DNA of 20,336 bases from Fibrobacter sp. (GCA_017520105.1 JAFWRL010000006.1:1-20336); one strand, 5' to 3'; counted from the first letter of the stretch, positions 1-6,690 are shown. The notes: a model not told the origin generated them from the sequence alone. Program-made: numbers and translations.

Positions 1-2
1 AC

Positions 3-215
3 AAAAGGGTTTATGTTCGTAAAACAGACTGGAACTCGGACCAGGAGTTTGAGGAGTTTCCGTTGGGGGTGAATGAAATCCCTATTTTGTGGAATAATCG
101 CGGCGAAAAGGTCAAGTTGAAGCTACTTGTTGGTTTTTGGGGGCACCATGTTGACAAAAAACGGGGCCGTTTACGCTCCGTCCGCGGTTATACCCTCTCC
201 ATTCCCGAAAAATAA
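3..215 (+). CDS. C-terminal fragment of an unrecognised protein (5' end outside window)
   Basis: An open frame enters from the left edge and ends at a TAA at 213-215, giving the last 70 residues of a protein. The fragment is rich in charged and aromatic residues (early VYVRKTDWN; later LLVGFWGHHVDKKRGR; end YTLSIPEK) and has no membrane segment. It reads like the end of a soluble beta-rich domain. The other two forward frames are closed early by stops, which supports this one. I do not recognise the family and assign no function. It ends 140 bases before cmk, with no clear terminator between them. Confidence 0.6.
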   Translation, partial: KRVYVRKTDWNSDQEFEEFPLGVNEIPILWNNRGEKVKLKLLVGFWGHHVDKKRGRLRSVRGYTLSIPEK

Positions 216-300
216 CCCTGTTTTGGACTTCATTCTCTCGTCTTTCGTCTTTGTACTTTCGCTTCGATCAATTAACTTTAATGGTCTATTTGGCATCCAT

Positions 301-338
301 ATCTTTCGTCTTTCGTCTTTCGTCTTTCGTCTAATTAC
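301..338 (+). repeat. 7-base tandem repeat array upstream of cmk
   Basis: Four perfect copies of TCTTTCG run from 302 to 329 with a partial copy to 332. In another phase the array reads TTTCGTC x4 followed by TAATTAC (332-338). A degenerate set of the same unit (GTCTTTC, GTCTTTG, TACTTTC) lies at 240-260. The array abuts the promoter-like TATATTTG. Confidence 0.8.
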
Positions 339-346
339 TATATTTG
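339..346 (+). promoter_or_regulatory. Promoter-like -7 element for cmk (TATATTTG)
   Basis: TATATTTG matches the Bacteroidota -7 consensus TAnnTTTG exactly. No TTTG box sits at the usual distance upstream; the 7-base array occupies that place. Only nine bases separate it from the cmk ATG, so the transcript leader would be only a few bases. Confidence 0.45.
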
Positions 347-355
347 TCCCCACTC

Positions 356-1024
356 ATGAGTAATTCTGAACAATTCGTTATTGCCCTCGATGGTGGCTCC
401 GGAACAGGAAAAAGCACCACCGCAAAGCTTGTGGCTAAAAAACTTGGCATCACATACCTTGATACTGGCGCCATGTACCGCGCCGTAACGCTTGCTGCTC
501 TCGAAAAGGGTTTGCCGGCTGAAGAAGGTTCGGCGATGGACGAATTGCTCTCTAACCTCACGCTCGGGTTCGACTCCGAAAACCACGTGCTCATCAACGG
601 CGTTTCCCGCGAAAGCGAAATCCGTGGCATGAAGGTCTCCAGCAATGTGAGCATCTACTGCGCTCTCCCGTCTGTCCGTGCCGCCATGACTAAGCAGCAG
701 CGTGAAATCGGCAAGAAGCAGAGCTGCATCCTGGATGGCCGCGATATCGGAACGGTCGTATTCCCCGATGCGAAGTACAAGTTTTTCATGGTGACGGACG
801 TGAAGGTCCGCGCCGAACGCCGCTACAAGGAACTCCTTGAAAAAGGCGAAAAAGTGACGCTCGAAGAAGTCCTCAATAATCTGGTCGAACGCGACCGCCT
901 GGACTCCTCCCGCGCTACCGCCCCGTTGAAAAAGGCGGACGATGCTATTGAAATTGACACTACACACATCTCAATCGAACAACAGGTTCAAAAGATTCTC
1001 GACTACGTAGGTGTAGTGGCGTAG
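356..1024 (+). CDS. cmk: Cytidylate kinase
   Basis: Cytidylate kinase phosphorylates CMP and dCMP to the diphosphates using ATP in the cytoplasm, feeding pyrimidine nucleotide and lipid-precursor pools. The 222-residue product has the normal family length. The P-loop is GGSGTGKS near residues 13-20. Next come the LDTGAMYRA segment, DGRDIGTVVFP, and the RDRLDSSRATAPL lid/CMP-binding region. I chose ATG 356 because the protein then begins just before the P-loop strand; the longer TTG form starting at 344 would run into the promoter-like element. No Shine-Dalgarno sequence is visible. rpsA follows after 35 bases, a pairing conserved in many bacteria, so cotranscription is likely. Identification is secure. 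Confidence 0.96.
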   Translation: MSNSEQFVIALDGGSGTGKSTTAKLVAKKLGITYLDTGAMYRAVTLAALEKGLPAEEGSAMDELLSNLTLGFDSENHVLINGVSRESEIRGMKVSSNVSIYCALPSVRAAMTKQQREIGKKQSCILDGRDIGTVVFPDAKYKFFMVTDVKVRAERRYKELLEKGEKVTLEEVLNNLVERDRLDSSRATAPLKKADDAIEIDTTHISIEQQVQKILDYVGVVA

Positions 1025-1059
1025 CCCAGAGTCTTTTAACCACAACCCAATTAACTAAT

Positions 1060-2838
1060 ATGTCTCAAAATCTCAAATTCGGAACTCAAGAAGATCTCGA
1101 AGAAATTCTCGCCGCTCAGGGTGAATGCTCCCCGGACTTCCGCAAGGCCAACGCTGACGTCTATGCCGGCATGGGCTGCCTCGAACAGGGCAAGCTCGTC
1201 ACGGGCAAGATCAGCCAGGTGAACGATCAGGAAGTTCTCGTCGACGTGAACTACAAGTCCGAAGGCGTTATTGATCGCGCCGAATTCAAGGATACTGATT
1301 CTCTCGAACTCGGTTCCGAAATCGAAGTGTTCGTCGAAAAGCTCGAAGACGAAGACGGTCGCCTCATCCTCTCCAAGCAGAAGGCTGACTTCGTTCGCGT
1401 GTGGGACCGCATCCACGCTGCATTCGAAAACAACGAAGTCGTACGCGGCACTCTCACGAAGCGCATCAAGGGCGGCGTTGTCGTCGACCTCTTTGGTATC
1501 GATGCCTTCCTCCCGGGCTCTCAGATCGACCTCCGTCAGATTCCGGACATCAACGCTCTTATCGGCCAGGACTTCGACCTCAAGGTCATCAAGGTCAACA
1601 AGGCTCGTCGCAATATCGTCGTATCTCGCCGTGTCGTTCTCGAAGAAGAACGCAACAAGCAGCGTGGCGACGTTCTCGAAACTCTCGAGAAGAACCAGGT
1701 CCGCAAGGGTATCGTCAAGAACATCACCGACTTCGGTGCTTTCATCGACCTTGGCGGCGTAGATGGTCTCCTCCACATCACCGACATGAGCTACAAGCGC
1801 ATCAACCACCCGTCCGAAATGCTCCAGCTCGGTCAGGAAGTCGAAGTCATGGTTCTCGACTTCAACGACAAGAAGGAACGCATCTCTCTCGGCATGAAGC
1901 AGCTTAAGCCGCATCCGTGGAAGGATATCGCCGAACGTTATCCGGAAGGCGCTATCGTCAAGGGTAAGGTTGTTTCCATCACGGATTACGGTGCATTCGT
2001 CGAACTCGACAGCGGTGTTGAAGGCCTCATCCACGTTTCTGAAATGTCCTGGACCCAGCATGTCAAGCACCCGTCCAAAATCCTCACCGTCGGTCAGGAA
2101 GTCGAAGCTGTTGTTCTCAAGGTTGAAGAAGATGCAGAACGTATCTCTCTCGGCATGAAGCAGCTCGAAAGCGACCCGTGGGATTCTATCGAAACCGAAC
2201 TTCCGCCGGGCGCACGCGTCGTCGGTGAAATCCGCAACATCGCTTCCTTCGGCGCATTCGTCGAAATCAAGGAAGGTGTTGATGGCCTCATCCACGTCTC
2301 TGACATGTCCTGGACCAAGAAGATCACCCACCCGAACGAAATGGTCAAGAAGGGTGACAAGGTGGAATGCGTCGTTCTCGCCGTCGATAAGGAAAAGCGC
2401 CGCATTTCTCTCTCCATGAAGCACCTCACCGAAGACCCGTGGGATTCTATCGATTCTACCTACCCGGTTGACTCCGAAGTCAAGGGCAAGATCGTTCGCA
2501 TGCTCGACCGCGGCGTCGTGGTTGAACTCGCTGACGGTATTGAAGGCTTCATCCCGGTCTCCAAGCTCACCGCTGAATACATTAAGGTTCCGGCCGATGC
2601 ATTCAAGGTTGGCGACGAAGTTCCGGCTGTCGTGACCGAAATCGATCAGAACAACCGCAAGATCTATCTCTCCGTTGTTGACTACTTCAAGAACCGTGAA
2701 TCCGCTGAACTCAAGGCTTGGATGGACTCCCACAAGCCGGGCGAAAACGGCACCACGATTGGCGAAGCTGTCGCTCCGAAGAAGAAGGCTTCCAAGAAGA
2801 AGGCTGCTGAAAAACCGGCCGAAGAAGCTGAAGCTTAA
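1060..2838 (+). CDS. rpsA: 30S ribosomal protein S1
   Basis: S1 binds mRNA on the small ribosomal subunit and helps initiate translation, especially on mRNAs with weak ribosome-binding sites. The 592-residue product has six S1/OB repeats, roughly at residues 45-107, 125-192, 213-282, 298-369, 384-456 and 472-541. Repeats 3-5 show the strong pattern DFGAFI/DYGAFV/SFGAFV, GLxHxxxMS and RISLGMK. A Lys/Ala/Glu-rich tail (about 572-592, with KKKASKKK) closes the protein. Codons are strongly biased to C-ending forms (CTC, GTC, AAG, CGC), as expected for a highly expressed gene. No Shine-Dalgarno precedes the ATG; the leader is AT-rich. E. coli rpsA also lacks a canonical one, which relates to its autoregulation. 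A hairpin terminator follows. Confidence 0.97.
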   Translation: MSQNLKFGTQEDLEEILAAQGECSPDFRKANADVYAGMGCLEQGKLVTGKISQVNDQEVLVDVNYKSEGVIDRAEFKDTDSLELGSEIEVFVEKLEDEDGRLILSKQKADFVRVWDRIHAAFENNEVVRGTLTKRIKGGVVVDLFGIDAFLPGSQIDLRQIPDINALIGQDFDLKVIKVNKARRNIVVSRRVVLEEERNKQRGDVLETLEKNQVRKGIVKNITDFGAFIDLGGVDGLLHITDMSYKRINHPSEMLQLGQEVEVMVLDFNDKKERISLGMKQLKPHPWKDIAERYPEGAIVKGKVVSITDYGAFVELDSGVEGLIHVSEMSWTQHVKHPSKILTVGQEVEAVVLKVEEDAERISLGMKQLESDPWDSIETELPPGARVVGEIRNIASFGAFVEIKEGVDGLIHVSDMSWTKKITHPNEMVKKGDKVECVVLAVDKEKRRISLSMKHLTEDPWDSIDSTYPVDSEVKGKIVRMLDRGVVVELADGIEGFIPVSKLTAEYIKVPADAFKVGDEVPAVVTEIDQNNRKIYLSVVDYFKNRESAELKAWMDSHKPGENGTTIGEAVAPKKKASKKKAAEKPAEEAEA

Positions 2839-2864
2839 TTTAGTTTCAAACTAAAGCTTAAAGG

Positions 2865-2898
2865 AATCCCGTGGGTGACCGCGGGATTTCTTTTTTTT
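2865..2898 (+). terminator. Rho-independent terminator after rpsA
   Basis: Stem AATCCCG (2865-2871) pairs with CGGGATT (2882-2888), followed by a run of eight T at 2891-2898. An additional perfect inverted repeat, TTTAGTTT / AAACTAAA, lies just upstream after the rpsA stop codon and may extend the structure. Confidence 0.85.
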
Positions 2899-2927
2899 GT
2901 CACCCCGGCCACAGTGCCGGGGTCGCC
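2899..2927 (+). repeat. REP-like palindrome (GTCA + GC stem)
   Basis: GTCA leads into the stem ACCCCGGC (2902-2909) pairing with GCCGGGGT (2916-2923) around a CACAGT loop, ending CGCC. No T-run follows, so it is not a terminator itself. The same design (GTCA, stem, loop, stem, ending CC) occurs at 4746-4772 and 6691-6718. Confidence 0.6.
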
Positions 2928-2955
2928 TTACACGTCTCGAAATTCAGATAAATTT

Positions 2956-2965
2956 TATATTATTG
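2956..2965 (+). promoter_or_regulatory. Possible -7 element for the acyltransferase gene
   Basis: TATATTATTG lies four bases before the ATG at 2970. It resembles the TAnnTTTG class only loosely, and no TTTG box is evident at the right distance. The preceding rpsA terminator implies that a promoter is needed here. Confidence 0.3.
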
Positions 2966-2969
2966 CAGT

Positions 2970-4013
2970 ATGGAACTTCGCGAATCTCAAAAAACAAAAC
3001 GCATTCCTTGGATTGACAACGGTAAGGCTATCGCCATTAGTTTGGTTGCGCTTGGACACATGCAGTCCATATACATTGTCAACGAAATCATTTTTTCGTT
3101 TGTGATGCCCGCGTTCTTTTTCCTTTCGGGACTCACTTTTGAACGTTCATCGAAGGCGCCATTTGTTGAATTGCTTCGGAAAAAAATCCGCAGTCTCGTT
3201 GTGCCTTATTTTGGCTTTTCGGCAATCCTTTTCTTGTTCTGGTTCCTTGTGCGCCGTAATTTTGGATTGTCATATCAAACAGATGCTACGGTGTTGGATG
3301 TTGTCATTCAGATTTTGTGCGGGACGAACAGCACGTTTTTTGTGACGCCCCTTTGGTTCTTGACGTGCCTTTTTATGGTGGAACTTTGCTTTTGGGGATT
3401 GCTCCGTTTACAAAAAAAATGGTTGAAGGCCGTTATCATTGCGGTTTTGTATGTCCCGGGGCTCATTTATGTTACTTATATGGACTTGCTCCATTTGCCG
3501 CATTTGTTCTGGAACATAGATCAAATTCCTTTTTGCCTGTATTTCTTCGCTCTCGGATATGTGGCGTCGAAGTGGAATGTTGTCGATAAATGGCTTTGCC
3601 TGTTAAAAAATAATGTGGGTGCCCTTATAGTGTCTGTTTTGGTGTTTGCGCTAGCGTTTGTCGTTCGCGATAATACGATGTCAATATTCTTGTTTTTGTT
3701 CATGCATACAGTGATGATTCACATGGGCTTGCTCGCCTTTGTCGTTGTTTCCAAGAGCTTGAAGGAAAACGCTGTTCTGAATTTTGTTGGACAGAATACG
3801 ATTACGATTTTCGCATTACATATGATAGTTCAGAGCGTTTTGCGCGGATTGTTCTTTAAAGTGTTGCACGTGACTCCGGATTGGATTGAATCCTCGCTCG
3901 TGTTGAGTGTCCTGTTGACATTGGTGACGCTTGCGGCCCTCGTTCCCGTAATCCGGCTCATCAACAGGTTTGTACCGTGGCTTGCCGGGAAAAAGTTAAA
4001 AGCCCAGAGTTGA
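2970..4013 (+). CDS. Acyltransferase 3 family membrane protein
   Basis: Acyltransferase-3 proteins (OafA/WecH-like) move acetyl or other acyl groups onto surface sugars or small molecules at the inner membrane. The 347-residue product has about ten hydrophobic segments. The N-terminal signature WIDNGKAIAISLVALGHM (residues 14-31) carries the family's Asp (D16) and the putative catalytic His (H30). MPAFFFLSGLTF (46-57) and PLWFLTCLF (about 126-134) are also typical. The substrate cannot be told from sequence. It sits alone between the rpsA terminator and a repeat region, with no polysaccharide genes nearby. Its codons are T-rich (TTT, TTG, GTT), unlike cmk, rpsA and coaBC around it, which may reflect low expression or transfer. 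ATG 2970 is used because the signature begins just after it; no good ribosome-binding site is visible. Confidence 0.85.
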   Translation: MELRESQKTKRIPWIDNGKAIAISLVALGHMQSIYIVNEIIFSFVMPAFFFLSGLTFERSSKAPFVELLRKKIRSLVVPYFGFSAILFLFWFLVRRNFGLSYQTDATVLDVVIQILCGTNSTFFVTPLWFLTCLFMVELCFWGLLRLQKKWLKAVIIAVLYVPGLIYVTYMDLLHLPHLFWNIDQIPFCLYFFALGYVASKWNVVDKWLCLLKNNVGALIVSVLVFALAFVVRDNTMSIFLFLFMHTVMIHMGLLAFVVVSKSLKENAVLNFVGQNTITIFALHMIVQSVLRGLFFKVLHVTPDWIESSLVLSVLLTLVTLAALVPVIRLINRFVPWLAGKKLKAQS

Positions 4014-4084
4014 TTTAATTAGGAATGCGGAACTCGTAATTAGAAAAATCGCAGCGAAGTCGCCAAATTAAATCCTTCCTAATT
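4012..4084 (+). repeat. Interlocking inverted repeats downstream of the acyltransferase
   Basis: GATTTAATT (4012-4020) is the exact reverse complement of AATTAAATC (4066-4074). The overlapping AATTAGGAA (4017-4025) is the exact reverse complement of TTCCTAATT (4076-4084). The two pairings share the left arm and exclude each other. TAATTAG also recurs directly at 4016-4022 and 4037-4043, 21 bases (three heptads) apart. It may act as a weak terminator or be part of a repeat element. Confidence 0.55.
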
Positions 4085-4117
4085 TCTACTTTCTACTTAT
4101 TACTTATTACTTTTGAC
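4083..4117 (+). repeat. Degenerate 7-base tandem array upstream of coaBC
   Basis: Five consecutive heptamers: TTTCTAC at 4083-4089 and 4090-4096, TTATTAC at 4097-4103 and 4104-4110, and TTTTGAC at 4111-4117. All fit TTNNNAC. The unit differs from the cmk array but the period is identical. Confidence 0.75.
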
Positions 4118-4167
4118 GCCTTTGGCGTCCGTGGCTACGGCTCGGAAATGCGAAAACAAGTTTTCGC
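4115..4167 (+). repeat. Cluster of three short perfect hairpins
   Basis: Three adjacent palindromes: GACGCC/GGCGTC (4115-4129, loop TTT), CCGT/ACGG (4129-4140, loop GGCT) and GCGAAAAC/GTTTTCGC (4150-4167, two-base centre). They follow the heptamer array without a gap and lie upstream of the coaBC start, so they could be transcribed as leader RNA if a promoter lies further upstream. No T-run follows. Confidence 0.6.
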
Positions 4168-4192
4168 GCTTCTCTCGCCTTGCACACTTTTC

Positions 4193-4200
4193 TATCTTGC
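4193..4200 (+). promoter_or_regulatory. Possible -7 element for coaBC (TATCTTGC)
   Basis: TATCTTGC resembles TAnnTTTG and ends five bases before the coaBC ATG, as the equivalents do close to cmk and the acyltransferase gene. No matching TTTG box is seen, so this is weak. Confidence 0.25.
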
Positions 4201-4205
4201 ATTGC

Positions 4206-5738
4206 ATGAATCTTGCTGGAAAGAAAATTCTCCTCGGAGTCTCGGGCGGAATTGCCGCCTACAAGTCTTGTGAACTGTTGCGATTGTTGCAAAAGAAAGG
4301 TGCCGAAGTCCGCGTCTGCATGACCGAAGCCGCAACGCAGTTTGTGGCGCCACTTACGTTCGCAAGCCTCTCCAAGTGCCCGGTTTATCTGAAAAACGGA
4401 GCCGTCGAGGCGCGCCCGTTCCAGCACATCGATTTCCCGCATTGGGCTGACCTTTATCTCGTTGTGCCCGCGACCGCAAACGTCATCGGAAAATTCGCTT
4501 GTGGCATAGCCGACGACCCCGTGAGCCTTTGCTTCATGAGCTGCACCTGCCCACGAATAGTCGCTCCCGCGATGAACGTCGCGATGTACAACAGCCCCGC
4601 CGTCAAACGCAACCTTGAAGTTTTGCGAGCCTTCGAGAACACGACCGTCCTCGAATCTCCCGCCGGAGAACTCGCCTGTGGCGAAGTTGGCAAAGGCCGT
4701 CTCCTCGATCCCGCAGAAATCATCGCTTATTTAGAGGCTAGCGGTGTCATCCTGAGCGAAGTCGAAGGATCCAAAGGGGAGAGCGTTGGACTTTCGCTTT
4801 GCTCAAGTCCCAACAGTTCGGCTCGGTCATGCCAAACTCCGTTTGCCGCGACTCTCGCCTCTAACTGTTGTCCCCTCGCTTCTGTTTCGTCAGGCATCGC
4901 AAATACAAAGGTTGGTGAGCCTGTCGAACCATCCGCTACCCATTCGCCTAGGGGCTCCACCCCTAAAACCCCGGATGCATCCGTGTTGCGTGTAAACGAA
5001 ATACTTCCGACGCAAGACCCGACGCTCCCCGGTTACGGCAAAAAAGTTCTAATCACGGCGGGACGCACCGAAGAAGCAATCGACCCGGTTCGCTACATCA
5101 GCAACCGTAGCAGCGGAAAGACTGCCGTCGCGATTGCAGCTACATTCCTCGCGAACGGCTTTGACGTAAGCGTTGTCGCAGGCCCCATGGAAGCGGAATT
5201 CCCCGGCGGCGTCCACATCACGAAAATCAAGAGTGCATGCGACATGCACAAGGCTGTCCTTGAACAGATGAATAACGCCGATGTGCTCGTGCATTGCGCC
5301 GCCGTAGCCGATTATCGCCCGAAAGTGGCAGCGACCGAAAAAATCAAGGATAGCCGTAGCCAGCTCATCTTGGAACTGGAACCGAATCCGAACATCTTGC
5401 GCGATAGCGTCGCCCAAAAACGTGCAGACCAGGTGATTGTCGGTTTTGCCCTTGAAACGGACCACTTCAAGGAACATGCGGTAGAAAAGCTCAAGAAGAG
5501 CGGTGCCGATGCTCTTTTGCTCAATGCTCCTGTGGCCGCAAACAGCGGATTTGGATTCGACGATGTGCGTTACACGCTGATTCGTGCGGCGGTTCCCGGC
5601 GACTCTCGCAATGTACAGGCTGCCGGCGACTCTTGTAACGCTACCGAGGTTGAAATTCCCGAGATGAAGATGGGCTCTAAAATCGATCTCGCGCAGGAAA
5701 TTGTAGATTTTACTCTCGAAAAGTTAAAGAATTCCTAG
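4206..5738 (+). CDS. coaBC: CoaBC: phosphopantothenoylcysteine decarboxylase/synthetase with expanded linker
   Basis: The bifunctional enzyme joins cysteine to 4'-phosphopantothenate (CoaB, CTP-dependent) and decarboxylates the product (CoaC, FMN flavoprotein) in coenzyme A synthesis. CoaC covers residues 1-178: GVSGGIAAYK, His74 in the QHIDF segment, PAMN (121-124) and Cys158 in GELACG, the position of the E. coli active-site Cys. CoaB begins near 278 with KKVLITAGRTEE and has SNRSSGK, VADYRP and EKIK. The total of 510 residues is about 100 above E. coli CoaBC. The excess is residues 179-277, a low-complexity linker encoded by palindromic repeats. A shorter extra stretch (about 463-487) near the C-terminus holds a 27-base duplication. 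ATG 4206 was chosen over an upstream TTG because it begins at the conserved MNLAGKKILLGVSGG; the upstream part reads through intergenic hairpins. Confidence 0.95.
   Translation: MNLAGKKILLGVSGGIAAYKSCELLRLLQKKGAEVRVCMTEAATQFVAPLTFASLSKCPVYLKNGAVEARPFQHIDFPHWADLYLVVPATANVIGKFACGIADDPVSLCFMSCTCPRIVAPAMNVAMYNSPAVKRNLEVLRAFENTTVLESPAGELACGEVGKGRLLDPAEIIAYLEASGVILSEVEGSKGESVGLSLCSSPNSSARSCQTPFAATLASNCCPLASVSSGIANTKVGEPVEPSATHSPRGSTPKTPDASVLRVNEILPTQDPTLPGYGKKVLITAGRTEEAIDPVRYISNRSSGKTAVAIAATFLANGFDVSVVAGPMEAEFPGGVHITKIKSACDMHKAVLEQMNNADVLVHCAAVADYRPKVAATEKIKDSRSQLILELEPNPNILRDSVAQKRADQVIVGFALETDHFKEHAVEKLKKSGADALLLNAPVAANSGFGFDDVRYTLIRAAVPGDSRNVQAAGDSCNATEVEIPEMKMGSKIDLAQEIVDFTLEKLKNS
4746..4772 (+). 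repeat. REP-like palindrome inside coaBC linker (copy 1)
   Basis: GTCATCCTGAGCGAAGTCG continues to AAGGATCC. ATCCT (4749-4753) pairs with AGGAT (4766-4770), with CGA/TCG inside. It is read in frame as VILSEVEGS; the opposite strand reads DPSTSLRM. I recall both peptides from spurious translations of interspersed repeats, which is memory rather than a search result. Confidence 0.7.
4910..4931 (+). repeat. REP-like palindrome inside coaBC linker (copy 2)
   Basis: GGTTGGTGAGCCTGTCGAAC followed by CA. GGTT (4910-4913) pairs with AACC (4927-4930); alternatively TGGT (4913-4916) pairs with ACCA (4928-4931). It is read in frame as KVGEPVEPS. The GAGCCTGTCGAAC core resembles widespread bacterial interspersed repeats. 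Confidence 0.55.
4949..4983 (+). repeat. Two palindromes at the end of the coaBC linker
   Basis: TAGGGG (4949-4954) pairs with CCCCTA (4960-4965) around CTCCA. Seven bases further on lies a perfect 12-base palindrome, CGGATGCATCCG (4972-4983). Both are read in frame, as part of PRGSTPKTPDAS. Confidence 0.6.
5596..5632 (+). repeat. 27-base near-duplication near the coaBC 3' end
   Basis: CCGGCGACTC occurs at 5596-5605 and again at 5623-5632, exactly 27 bases (nine codons) apart, giving related peptides PGDSRNVQA and AGDSCNATE. The flanking ACTCTCGCAAT (5602-5612) recurs at 6674-6684 in the intergenic region after the next gene. Confidence 0.55.
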
Positions 5739-5747
5739 AGGAACGAC

Positions 5748-6656
5748 ATGCCCGAAGAATTTGATTTTAGCGAACTTCGCAAGTATTTGCAAGGCCAGAT
5801 GGACATGGGCGAGGAGGACTTGCTCCTTGACGAACCGTGGACATTGACTCGCAAAAAGTCTGTCGTTTCTGCTGGGGTTCGCCCCGCAAACCCGATGCCA
5901 CCGCGTCCGGCCGCATCGTCATTTGCGCAGCCTTCGGCTCTGAAAAATCCCCCGCCGTTCCCGAATCCCGCGCAGCCTGCATTTCAAAAGCCTGCGCAGC
6001 CCGTGTTCGCTCCGGCTTCTGCGGCACCTCCGCCGAGTCCATCTCCGGCTCCAAAGCCGCAACTGGATTCTGCGATGACTATCGCTCCGCGTGCCGTCAA
6101 GAAGACGACCGCCGCATACGAACTTGCTGATTCTCTCGGCTCCTTCTACGATGCGCTTAAAACAGACGCTCTTTACGCCCGCGCAGCAAACGTTGTTCGT
6201 TACGAAGGCCCGGAACATCCGCGTCTCTTGATTTTGCTCGCATCTCCCAAACCGGGCGAACCGACCGGAAATTTTTTCCAGTCGCCAACCGGCGAAATGA
6301 TTGTTCGTTTGTTCGGGAGTCTCGGCTACGCCCCGGAAACGCTTGGCGTTACGTATTTCTACAAAGATGCCCCGCGTGCGCTATCTCCGATTTTGCTTGC
6401 GTCGCTCCGCCGAATGCTGACAAAGGAACTTTCCTTTATCGCTCCTGAAATCATGATTACCTTTGGCGAACCGCTTTTCTATGATGTGTTCAGCAAGGGT
6501 AAAAACTTCAATGACCTCGCGGGTACAGCGCTCGACTTCAACGGCGTAAAAACGGTTTCGCTTGTCGATGCCTATGCGATGACTGCGGACAAACAACTCA
6601 AATGGCTTACGTGGAAGGTGCATATTCCGCGTAGCGGCCTCTTTGTTGCCAAGTAG
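5748..6656 (+). CDS. Degenerate uracil-DNA-glycosylase-like protein with Pro-rich N-terminal region
   Basis: The 302-residue product has an acidic N-terminus (1-30), a long Pro/Ala-rich disordered segment (about 45-105) and a C-terminal domain (about 120-295). That domain follows the outline of family-4/5 uracil-DNA glycosylases: RLLILLASPKPGEPTGNFF where the family has VGEAPG-x-ED-x-x-G-x-PF, then SPTGEMIVRLFGSLGY, FIAPEIMITFGE (family: PKVIVALG) and a final KWLTWKVHI helix. The catalytic GEAPGxxED and HPS motifs are absent, and the protein contains no cysteine, so the usual 4Fe-4S cluster cannot form. It starts nine bases after coaBC behind AGAGGA, so it is in the same operon. A true UDG beside coaBC would be an ordinary arrangement; this one is probably not a functional glycosylase. 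Fold assignment is moderate; role unknown. Confidence 0.75.
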   Translation: MPEEFDFSELRKYLQGQMDMGEEDLLLDEPWTLTRKKSVVSAGVRPANPMPPRPAASSFAQPSALKNPPPFPNPAQPAFQKPAQPVFAPASAAPPPSPSPAPKPQLDSAMTIAPRAVKKTTAAYELADSLGSFYDALKTDALYARAANVVRYEGPEHPRLLILLASPKPGEPTGNFFQSPTGEMIVRLFGSLGYAPETLGVTYFYKDAPRALSPILLASLRRMLTKELSFIAPEIMITFGEPLFYDVFSKGKNFNDLAGTALDFNGVKTVSLVDAYAMTADKQLKWLTWKVHIPRSGLFVAK

Positions 6657-6690
6657 CGCGCATTACCCCGCGCACTCTCGCAATCACATT

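Noticed and set aside
127..363. 78-codon forward frame before cmk
   Set aside because: It overlaps the end of the partial upstream gene and translates the 7-base array into repeated RLSSFVF-type peptide.
338..967. 209-codon open frame antisense to cmk
   Set aside because: Shadow of a complete cytidylate kinase; no start context or recognisable domain.
1051..2733. 560-codon open frame antisense to rpsA
   Set aside because: It results from the extreme C-ending codon bias of rpsA, which removes stops from one antisense frame. The translation is a degenerate V/D/E/F-rich string without domain signals, and S1 on the other strand is certain.
4115..4140. GACGCC/GGCGTC hairpin considered as a terminator of the acyltransferase
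   Set aside because: No T-run follows, and the hairpin is part of a cluster of palindromes beside the 7-base array.
4727..4960. 77-codon antisense frame in the coaBC linker ending DPSTSLRMTPLASK
   Set aside because: It reads the palindromic repeats backwards; the peptide is of the type produced by interspersed repeats, and CoaBC occupies the sense strand.
4206..5738. coaBC considered as a pseudogene or two genes because of the inserted linker
   Set aside because: The frame is continuous and the key residues of both domains (His74, PAMN, Cys158, SNRSSGK, VADYRP) are intact.
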